From positions 150,595-214,594 of the forward strand of contig JANTQF010000025.1 of assembly GCA_032988165.1 (NCBI GenBank): a DNA stretch of 64,000 nucleotides, read 5' to 3'. The notes under the pieces were generated by a model. The model was not told where the DNA came from, did not search any database, and saw nothing but the letters and a program-made list of their open reading frames with translations. Positions 37,036 through 46,481 of this stretch are shown here, in pieces. Both the position numbers and the translations under genes were made by a program. The DNA is from Emmonsiellopsis sp. PD_33. Lineage: Eukaryota > Ascomycota > Eurotiomycetes > Onygenales > Ajellomycetaceae. Numbering within the stretch: position 1 is the stretch's first letter; every line of letters starts with the position of its first letter.

Positions 37036-37288
37036 TGTGAAGGGCTACACCCTTATACCCTATATTCATAGCTTGCTCAAACTTCACCCAATCTCCAACT
37101 ACCTGATCAGACACCTCCAACCAGGCCTTCACATGAACATTTATCCACTCCAATCTCATATAAACCTCTTCTCTTATATCATACAATCTTATGATTTCTT
37201 TTCCTTTTTCCTTTCTTTCTCTAGCAATTACAATCTTGATTCTAGCATATAGCTCACATGATCCACTTATCAGAGCGCACCCATTACA
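37036..37288 (+). repeat. Gypsy 3' LTR
   Basis: 253 bp, TGTGAAGGGC...CCCATTACA. It keeps one CpG at 37276, the only CpG I could find between about 24.3 and 46.2 kb. Confidence 0.93.
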
Positions 37289-38444
37289 ATGGGGAGTATA
37301 TATACTGATTTTAATAGAAGTTTAATATTAGAATATTGTATATTAATTAATATACTATTCAACTTAAGTTAGAATTGTACATTACCTAGATTGTAGAATT
37401 TCAAAACTAATCCAGTTCAATATTAAAAAATAAGGAAAGAGGTAAAATAGAGTGTGAAGGTAGTTTGATGAGGGAGGTTATTAAAGGAGGAAAAATATAG
37501 GAAGGGTGAAGTTAAACTATCCTTATATAAGACTAGCCTACTTAATGCAGTTCATTCCATGATGTGGTTAACTCTATAAGTTACTATGATTATAATCATT
37601 AAGATAACTTAATAGGTATTTACTGTTAATAGCCTGGCACTGCTGCCTTATACTTATCAGCTTTAACACAGAGTAAATAACACAAGCTATCCAGGCATAC
37701 TATCTGTTTATTCCACTTATTGTCTGATTGAACTGAACTCCCCATGTGTTCAAGTTAGAAAGTACAGGACATTCTAGTTGCTCTAATGCTATTATGAATG
37801 AATTCTAATGTGTTTTACTCATAATATATATATATAAATAAGTATGTATATTTTTCATATGGCTACATTTAACTTTAGTTGGTACATCACCTTACAACTT
37901 TACATTAATGATGATATTATATTGACATGTAGTATAGGATATTCTATACTAGATATAATAGATACAGCTTGTGCTGCAAATCACCCATCCAAATGCTATT
38001 TCTGATATTAACTGTTATTATCATGCTCATTCATATTGATATTTAATGTCTACACTAGCTTGGATGCCTCTGCATGATAATATGCATACTTTTAGCTTCT
38101 TAGTTCAGCTATGAGAATGTAGCTTAGGGTATAGGTCATTAATTAGAATAATTAACCTTTCTTGGCATCAACTAAAGTTCAATTGATTGGTGTATTATTT
38201 GTAAGTATTCTGGTTTTTATGGAGTCTATAGATGTGACTTGCATATTGTATAAGAAACTAAAGTTAGATATGATGATTCTTTCTCATTAATCAAATAAAT
38301 GCCTATATCTATTATTACAATTATGTACTAAGTCTGTCTCAGTCTCACAGGGAATTTTATGTGCCTGCCTTGTAGAGTTAAATAATGACATCTTTCCCCT
38401 AGAAATATCAGCTCATCTATTACCCACCCATTCATCCTTCTGTG

Positions 38445-38639
38445 ACTATTGATGATGTCCACTGAGATGGAGTCTCCTCTCTAACTGTTGATGATGTCCA
38501 CTAAGATGGAGTCTTCTCTCTGACTGTTAATAACATTCATCAAGATGGAGTCCCCTCCTTGACCCTTAATGATCTCCACCAAGATGAAGTCCCCTCCCTG
38601 ACCCTTAATGATCTCCACTAAGATGAAGTCCTCTCTCTG
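38445..38639 (+). repeat. Five tandem copies of a 39-bp unit
   Basis: Units begin ACTRTTGATGATGTCCAC or ACCCTTAATGATCTCCAC and have no indels. As 39 is divisible by three, the unit reads as a 13-residue repeat of the type T(V/L)(D/N)D(V/L)HxDxVxSL, with stops where Arg or Gln codons would be. This implies a protein repeat inside a decayed transposon gene. Confidence 0.85.
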
Positions 38640-39560
38640 AGGATTAATAGTATTTCTTGCCTTTTCAATGACTCTGGATAACCCTCATCAGCTTCCTGAA
38701 AATCCTTGTCATTGGTGCTCTTATTTGCCAGTAAATCATAAGGGTTTCCCTTATCCACCCTTTAAGTCTACTTAGAAGGTAGAGATGGAAGGTACTAATA
38801 TCTTCACTCATCTTTTCATACTGATTACTAATAAGATAGTAGAACATGACTGTAATCTTAATTGTCAAACTTGTATGATCAAATAGGAGATTCTGTATCA
38901 ATATTATAAGGCAACTGAGCTTAACACTGTTCTTACCTTTACACTGTACAAGTAAATAAAATGAATGACTAAGCTTAAGAAAGATCTCAAAGCCTTATAG
39001 GATAAAGTGGATTACTGCTATTATGAATACTACCACAAAGATTCATATGAAGAGTTAGAATGGGCTGAGCATTTTAATTTGATTACACAACCTCTTACAG
39101 AACAGCTTCATAGTAGTGATCATATGTTTTCTAAATTTTCAAAGTTTCATTGCCTTTAGAATAGAATGCAGATTGGAGGAGGTTTCTCATTGTGTGCTGA
39201 AGTAATAAATATCATTTAGTAGGTTGGAAAGAAGGTACTGAAGTTTTTATAAAATGCTACTAATATTTACCTTTTATTTCATATTAAATGCCTTAGTTGT
39301 TATGATATATATGAATCTTTATTAATGACTTAATATGCATGCAACAGACTGCAGAAAAAAACTGATGTGTGTAATATATATAAGCAGGTTAAGAAGTCTC
39401 AACAGGGGGTCACTGTTTTGCATAAAGATCCAGTGGATGATGATGTATCTTTAGATGAGGAGTTTAATGATGTGGATGGGCACCTAAATGATGATATGAT
39501 AGCAAAATATTGAAACATTAATCATGTAAGGATGTATGATTAGAGCTGTTCTTTGAATGA
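38640..39560 (+). pseudogene. Unidentified transposon protein remnant, copy A
   Basis: The plus strand reads, with stops, KVEMEGTNIFTHL, IVEHDCNLNCQTCMIK, EILYQYYKATELNTVL, GGGFSLCAEVIN and YLLFHIKCLSCYDIYESLL, followed by an acidic DPVDDDVSLDEEFNDVDG tail. Copy B at 40.3-41.2 kb has the same order. I do not recognise the family; the acidic tail resembles that at 25.3 kb. Confidence 0.6.
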
Positions 39561-39904
39561 ATTAATCTAAGAATATAGAGAGTAAGATATATTTTATAGG
39601 TCATCAAGAATAAATGTGGGTATCACTTGTTACTTTTACTGTTTTTATTTTTCTCTTTGGGTTTGTACATGCAGGTGGTTTCCCAAAACCTAGAATATAT
39701 GTAATCTCATGTATAATCATACTTTATTACCTTCAACTTTGATTGAATTCATTGGTTAATATTTAACAGGGTCATTACAATTTCTTGATATTATAAGTGC
39801 TGTTGTTTTGATTTATTCATGGAGTAAGCTTATACATTGGGATTCTGATTTGCCCAGTATTTATCAGTCTCAATTGAAATTCTCTTTATTTGCTTATAGG
39901 TTAT

Positions 39905-40275
39905 TCTTTACTCTCATTCTTACTTGTCATTCTTTATTACTATTCTTCATTGCTGTCCTTCCTCATCATTCTTTATTGCTGTTCTTTCTTACTATTCTTC
40001 CTTACTGTTCTTTAATTGCTATTTTTTATTACTATCTTTCATTATTATTCTTCATTATTATTCTTTATCCCCATTCTTTATTATCATCCTTTATTGCTGT
40101 TTTTTATCACTATCCTTTGATTGCTGTTCTTTATTACTATCCTTCATCACTGTCCTTTAATTGCTATTCTTTGTTACTGTCCTTCATTATTATTCTTAGT
40201 TACTATCCTTTATCCCCATTCTTTATTACTATCCTTCATTGTTATTTTTTATTACCCTCCTTAGTTACCATTCTT
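39905..40275 (+). repeat. Degenerate pyrimidine-rich tandem repeat
   Basis: About twenty imperfect copies of an 18-21 bp unit resembling CTTTATTGCTGTTCTTCATT. The long hydrophobic open frames across it are a by-product of the repeat. Confidence 0.8.
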
Positions 40276-40289
40276 TAGCCAATCCACTG

Positions 40290-41180
40290 ACATGGAGTTC
40301 CTACCCCAACCTTCACCATGATGTCAAGATTATGCTACTGATGAGAACTGGTTTCAGCATCAACTGTTTAAGTCCACACACAAAGTAGATATGGAAGGTA
40401 CTATTCTCTGTCCTTATCAGTTAGTAGTGCTAGCTAATCAGGCTATAGAACATGGATGTGATTTTAATTGCAAGGCATGTATGATGAAATGGGAGATTCT
40501 CTACTAGTACTAGCAGACTACTAAGCTAAATACTGTTCTTGCATTTGCCCTTGATAATCAAGCAGAATACACCTGAAAACTGAAGCAATATATTCATGAA
40601 TTTAAAGGTATATTTCTCTTTATACTACTGTCTAGAAATATGATTTCTGATTCATAGTGTAGAGGCTTACTTACAATCTGATACCCCTTCATCTCTATCA
40701 GAGCATTATCATTTTTAATCTGAAGGGCTTGATTCAGACCCAGATGAGTGCTTCTCAAGGTTTTGCTGTTCTCTTGTGCATATACTTGGGAATGAAGATG
40801 ATCTGTTGCCAAAGTTTCATTATGTTAGAGAGGAAATAAATTATGGAGGAGCTTTTAGAATCTGTGCTCAAGCAATGAACACTTTTCATTAGGTTGACAA
40901 GAAATCACTTCAGTTTCTATGAGACTTCACTAATATCAATCTTCCTTTCTATATCAAATGCCTCAGCTGATATAGTATGAATGGACCAGTTTTCATATTT
41001 ACAGATATATATGATTAACTGGAGCAGAAAAAGCAGGATTGAAGTATAAGAGATTTTCAACCTTCTTCTGAAATTGTGGACTGGCCAAAGTTCCATGAAT
41101 CATTGAATGAGGAGTTCTATGAATCTGACTATATACTAGATGATGATGAGATTAAGAAATATGTTTAGAATAGAGATAAG
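40290..41180 (+). pseudogene. Unidentified transposon protein remnant, copy B
   Basis: Homologous to copy A: KVDMEGTILCPYQL, AIEHGCDFNCKACMMKWEILY, TKLNTVLAFALDNQ, then FHYVREEINYGGAFRICAQAMN and LPFYIKCLS, and an acidic FYESDYILDDDEIKKYV tail. Divergence from copy A goes well beyond C-to-T change, so the duplication is older than the decay. Function unknown. Confidence 0.6.
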
Positions 41181-41489
41181 ATAGAGAAAGACCAATATAG
41201 CTATTCTTTAAACAGGTTGGAAAGATTATATGGAAGGTGTATGTCAACTGGTTTAACTTCAGAGGGTGAATTATCATAGTTTCATTTCTATCCTAGATAG
41301 TTATTGTAGTGTAACTTTAGTTGGATTTATACATATTGGCTTCAGCAGACATTGTGTAACAGAGAATACAGATCATGTACTTAGCATACTCTTTTAATAA
41401 ATTATGTAGATCTGCAATGGAATATGGGTGCATAACTATTCATATTAGGTAAATTTTGTGAATATACTTATACTAATCATTTTTGATGA

Positions 41490-41632
41490 CTCACAGCAGG
41501 TTAAATAGGTTACTCTATATTAACCTATCAACCCAACATTTTAGATTTGGCCCAATCAACCAAACCCACCAACCCATTTGAGTGGGCCTTTGGGCCAATT
41601 TTTTAACCTGAACCCAAAAAAAAACAACACTA
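41490..41632. repeat. Right terminal region of the hAT-like element
   Basis: Ends ACAACACTA. It is full of AACCC, CCCAACA and GGCCCA motifs that mirror the left end in opposite orientation. Confidence 0.75.
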
Positions 41633-44200
41633 ATATTACCTTATAAACTGCTTCACTGAGTGCAACATATTCAGCTTCATTTGAACTGAGAGATATATAG
41701 GCCTATTTAGTAGATCATCATGATATTAGGGATCCTGCAAGCTTAAAGATATAGCTAGATGTAGATTTTCAATCATCATTCAACAGACCTACTTAATCAG
41801 AATCTATATATCTAATAGGGAGATAGGCATTATTCAGGAACTTAGGGATCAGGTCATTTTTAGCTGTATAATATCTATAAAAGAGGCCTACATTCAGGGT
41901 TCCTTTTAAATATCAGATGATGTGTAATAGCATCTTTCATGACTTTAGGGTTAGGTTGAAGCTGCACTGCCCAAGTAGTGAGGCTGCATGTGTAATATTA
42001 GGCTGAGTTTTGACTGCAAGATATTAAATGCACTCTATACCCTGTTGATAATATTACTTCATGAAACCTACTTTACTCTTAGAAATAAGAAAATCATTAA
42101 TGTGAAAAGCTTTCTTTATGAGTGTATGGACTGTAACAGCATCATCCATATAGAAATCCTCTACTAATCACTTAATATAGTGTTGGTGAGTCAACTTAAT
42201 CTCCTCAGATAAGTAGTTAACTTTCATATCTAAATATTTTTATAGTTCATGCAAATTCTTAACCTCTAGCTTCTCACTGAGAGTTTTCACCAATCAATCA
42301 GCTTTCTCTGGAATCTCAGAGACTATATTCAAATCATTGATGTAGATGATTATATAGAGATGTAGTATTTCCTTATAATACTAGAGAGTAGGGTTATACA
42401 AACTTGCTGTGAATTCTAATTTAATGAGATAGATTATCAAAAAATTATATCAAATCTTCACAGCTAAATTCAGGCTATAAAGACTCTCTCCTATAGTATA
42501 GATAAGTGTATTCAGAGTGCTATCTTCAAATCTGATGGATTATCTCATATAGATTTCCTTACTTAGGTAATCATATAGATAGGCTAGTATGATGTCTATC
42601 TACTACAATATCTATTCAAGCTTCATAGTAACTGCAAATAATATACAGTTCACAGTGTTAGTTATAATGGGTGTATAGGTTTCCTCCCTACTACCCTTCT
42701 TGAGCTAGTTACTACAAATTACTCAATGAGATTTTCATAAGATTCCATCTAGATCTATATTTGAATCTTATAATTAGTCTTTTTCAATGAATACTCAGTA
42801 GCCTGGGGCCACTGGCTCTCCAACCAGTACATTGAATTAGAGGATGAGATGCCATATTTTTCAGTGTTACAGGTTAGTGATTTCATACTGCATTGATTTT
42901 CACCAGTACTTACTCATCCCCCCTGGCCTCAATACAGCATCCTTAAACAATTTGGGTAGACTGCCTGTATCAGGTGAGAGGATATAGGTTACAAAAGACT
43001 TCACAGGATATATTTATAAGTTATTTGAGCTGCCTGTAGAGACCTCCATATTATCTTCCATATGAATTGATTCATTCATTAGCCTAATAGAGGCCTCAGG
43101 ATTAAGTAGATCCTGTAGGAAGTAGACTCTGCATTTAGAATCTTTAACATCATCCTCACTAAATTTAACATTCAACAAGAAGATTATCTTATTTTCTTTA
43201 GGGTCTTAGAGTTAAAAAATTGAGGTCCCAACAGATCCAATTAATTTATATAGTCTTATATAAGGAGATAGTTTATCTGCCAGCTTCTGCAAACCATGCA
43301 GGTGAGTATACACAGGTGCTTCAATGCAGTGAAAATATTTCACCTGAGGTAGCATATTAAATAGGGCATATACTAGAATTATATGAGAGTTAGGGGTAAC
43401 TAAATCCACCATCTACAGCCAGAACTTTTTATTATATAAAACTATAAATGTCAGAGTGTTATTCATAATATCTATAACTATATATAGAATATTTACCCAG
43501 AACTTCTTGAGTAATCTACTCTGATTGAGAATTGCTCTTATATATCCTATTACTATATAAATACCACACTTAGAGACTTCATCCTAATGTAGCAACTATA
43601 GTGTAGTTAATTCCTATTTGATTTCTCATTGAGTCATCAGATTAATTATTTTACTAGACCAAAAAACATCATCTATATCTATATATAGAAATGCAGGGGC
43701 CATAAACTCTATATTCCACATAAATTTAAGCTAGTGGTTAAAAGTGTCAACTGCCTCATTCTTTATTTTGAGAAAATATACCCATCTATAACATGTCACA
43801 TTACATGTTATGAGCATGTAATATTTTATCCCCTGTTAGAACTTTAGGGAGTAATCAGATAAATCATCCAACATTTTACCTCTTCCTGTAAGATTAATGT
43901 GAATTTTCTCAATCAGATAAACTAATTAAGGCATGGGAGTCTTAGAGAAATACTGAGTCATACTAGCCTTGATGCAGTTCTTATAATAGAACTTAGATTT
44001 TAAGCTGATTATTTTGATGCCTGCATGAGGATTCTTAGACATCATAATAATGATACCTGCATGGATGTGCTCAAAATCTCTATACTATTTCATGAGTGTT
44101 TTACCAACTAAAGGCAGCTCTGATGTTAGGGTTAGGGACATAGTAGTAATAACTGCAGCCATGAGGCCAATCTTTCAGTTTAAATCAGAAGATCCATACT
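41633..44200 (-). pseudogene. Copia integrase, reverse transcriptase and RNase H remnant
   Basis: Minus-strand landmarks, in order: WVYFLKIKNEAVDTFNHW (integrase) near 43.75 kb, IKKFWVN-type text and YALFNMLPQVKYF, an LYIIIYINDLNIV reverse transcriptase box near 42.33-42.36 kb (catalytic VDD changed to IND), KVNYLSEEIKLTHQHYI, and RNase H SLSSNEAEYVALSEAVYK ending at the insertion. Stops are frequent. The remainder of RNase H is at 24345-24643. Confidence 0.88.
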
Positions 44201-44825
44201 CATGCAATTTCATAATATAATTAATTACTCTACTAATATGATTAACATTAATTTCAGACTCTCATTTCATAATCTTATATATATCATCTTTACCTGTTCA
44301 TATAGTATTGAATGTAACACCATTTAGGGCCCTGCAGACAAAATATGATAGTATAGAGTTAGATAGGGTGAATCTATAATCCTGATCCTCTAACTACACA
44401 TATAACAGTAAGTTAATCATTAAATCTGAAAGATAATGAACATCATATAGTGAAACATCATCATCCTCAACCTTAAGAATCATATTGCTAATTCCTTTTA
44501 TCTTTACCTCATTACTCATTGTAACATCAACACTGAGGTCATCTTTATACAGCTAATAGTTGAGCATCAAATGATGTTTACTAGTCATATTGAAATTAGC
44601 ACACATATTTAAATATTATGATCTTAAGGAATCATCTAGTGTAGTTAAAAAGGCTTCATCCTGAATCATTATAGTATTTACAGAAGATTAATGTGATATA
44701 AGATCTTTATTACTCTTACTCTTCTTGAGATTATTAGATTCATTACCCTTATTCTTATCTGAATTGCCTAATTTATTTAAGTCATCTAAGTTCAGTTATT
44801 TTAGTTATTACTTAGGGTGTAACTA

Positions 44826-45900
44826 CTAGCACTGCTCATTCTTATGTTCAGGGATCTTACAATGACTGTAGTATTTCCTCTTCAAGCCCTTTAAGCCAGT
44901 AATGTTCATGTTTAAATTCAAATTTGAATTTGGCAAGATGTTTATAGAATTTACAGTAAGATTCTTTAGAGAGAGGTTAGTCAATTTCTTATCATAACAA
45001 TTCATCAACTACTTCATAAGGTCATTAATGTCAATATTTATAATCCATCCCTAGTCTATAGAAAAGAACTCATCAAGTTGAGTCTTTACAAATTACTTCT
45101 GAAAGTCTTTGAGTCCTAATAGGAATATATCATGATAAATATCTTCCAATCTGACTGAGAGCTCTTTATGATGAGTGGTGAGATAGTGAAAATACCACTG
45201 ATAGAATATATAATCAGTATTCTTAACTTGAAGAGTCATTAGTTTCTTGATAATAAGTATATACTCCTCTACTAGAGAGATAGCATACTCTATATTAATT
45301 TTCTCCTATAGAGTTGCAGCATTATCTGGTTTCAGAGTGCTAAGTATGGCCTAAATATTATCTCACAGACTCACAAGAATTTAGTAATATAATATTTTTA
45401 ATTGTATAGACTATTTAGCCTATTCATAAGTCCACTCAGAGGGGCTCTTATTTTAATTTTTTAATAGAATATTAGTTATACTAATAACTTCAGCATCCAT
45501 AAGAATCCTAGCATACCAGAATTCATAATTCATACTATTAAAAGTGATAATATCTTTAATTTCAATTATCTGTTGAATTTCCTTCTGATACTCACATAAT
45601 TCCTCCCTGATAGTATTGCATGGGATGGCAGGCTGCAGGGAGATTACCTATACAGTTTTAATAGAGATAAAAAAGTGAGCTATTATCTTCATGAGAGCAT
45701 CCTATATCATAGTGATTAGAATGTTCAGGTCTACAGGTGCATCATATAACCTATCTAGTAGCTACATATAACCTGTATTACCATTCATAGTTCTCATAGG
45801 ATTAGGGTAGGCAGGTTCTAAGGCCTGCACATTTAAGTATGTAGGCTCCACAGTCTGAACATTAGGCTTGGTGGCCCTACAGCTCATCAGAGAGTAAGCT
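44826..45900 (-). pseudogene. Copia gag remnant
   Basis: The open part at 44826-45008 ends KYYSHCKIPEHKNEQC, a gag zinc knuckle (CX2CX4HX4C) whose first Cys is Tyr and whose conserved Gly is Glu. The DNA toward 45.9 kb carries further broken gag-like frames. Confidence 0.75.
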
Positions 45901-46217
45901 GAAATAATGCAACAAGCACCAGAGGTACTCACCAGTTAGGGGGTGTTAAGCATGTTGCCAGGCATTCTATACATCATCAGGGTAATCATAGTCCAAAAAA
46001 TCTGCTGATAACATGCCTGTGAGATGTCCAAAAAATCATTTATATAGTCTGAAAAAATTTTCACATCACAAGAAATTATAAAATGAGCACAAAAAATGCA
46101 AAAGATATGTAAATTCCAGATAATCAAATATCACACTATAGATTTAATAAGAAATTCAATTCAGGTGAACCTTCCAGTCTTAATCACAGCAGTTTTTAAT
46201 AAAAAACATACTATTCA

Positions 46218-46227
46218 GGCTATAACC
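46218..46227 (-). other. Possible copia primer-binding site
   Basis: Directly inside the 5' LTR the minus strand reads GGTTATAGCC. Copia elements often prime from a half initiator-Met tRNA, whose anticodon arm would pair with GGTTATGAGCCC; the observed site is close but lacks one base and may be mutated. Confidence 0.4.
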
Positions 46228-46339
46228 TGTGGGAAGGTTGAAGATCTCTCATATTGCTACACTAGCAAGGAATCTATCTACTGTGCAATCACATAAGCAT
46301 GCTACGCCCAATTGGGAGGCTGGAGGCGTACGGCCAACA
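46228..46339 (-). repeat. Copia LTR (5' LTR of the minus-strand element)
   Basis: 112 bp with TG...CA ends, pairing with the left LTR. It keeps three CpGs (tacgcc, ggcgta, acggcc) that are TG or CA in the left copy. Its right edge is followed by the CATAC duplication. Confidence 0.9.
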
Positions 46340-46344
46340 CATAC
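46340..46344. repeat. Target-site duplication CATAC, right side of copia
   Basis: Identical to 24126-24130. Beyond it normal CpG-containing DNA resumes. Confidence 0.9.
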
Positions 46345-46481
46345 TTCCTTGCCGGGGTCGTGCCATCCTGGCTTCGGCTTAGCTTTAAAAAGACGATGGA
46401 CCCCAGACATAATCTTTCTCTAGGTTTTGGCTCTCTTCAATTTTCTTGTTACTTGTGGCAAACCGGCCTATTCCAGCAGAT

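Larger units (their letters stand above)
31692..37288 (+). mobile_element. Ty3/gypsy LTR retrotransposon, chromovirus type
   Basis: 5,597 bp between two 253-bp LTRs with TG...CA ends and a 5-bp target-site duplication. The order gag, protease, reverse transcriptase, RNase H, integrase, chromodomain on the plus strand is the gypsy order. Every domain is recognisable but interrupted by stops in place of Trp, Arg and Gln codons. A polypurine tract abuts the right LTR. I do not see a clear tRNA primer site after the left LTR. Confidence 0.93.
24652..41632. mobile_element. hAT-like DNA transposon, itself carrying a gypsy element
   Basis: Ends are inverted TAGTGTTGT (left) and ACAACACTA (right), the hAT-type terminus YAGTGTTG, with an 8-bp duplication in the copia RNase H gene. 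Subterminal DNA on both sides is packed with AACCC/GGGTT and GGCCCA motifs, as in many hAT elements. The span is 16,981 bp; without the gypsy insertion it is about 11.4 kb, several times the usual hAT length. I could not find the C-terminal hAT dimerisation motif. Left-side coding remnants are on the minus strand and right-side ones on the plus strand. Superfamily rests on termini and duplication only. Confidence 0.75.
24131..46339 (-). mobile_element. Ty1/copia LTR retrotransposon carrying nested insertions
   Basis: Bounded by two 112-bp LTRs (TG...CA ends) with a 5-bp target-site duplication. Orientation is minus: the polypurine tract sits inside the left LTR, the likely primer site inside the right LTR, gag is near 44.8-45.9 kb and RNase H near 41.6 kb. 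Subtracting the hAT-like insertion and its duplicated 8 bp leaves about 5.2 kb, a normal copia length. All reading frames are broken by many stops, so the element is inactive. It lies between the aldolase gene and the permease gene, ending only 138 bp before the permease start codon. Confidence 0.9.

Noticed and set aside
39808..40278. 156-codon hydrophobic frame that looks like a membrane protein
   Set aside because: Produced by the pyrimidine-rich tandem repeat; Leu, Phe, Ile and Tyr follow from TTC/CTT/ATT units.
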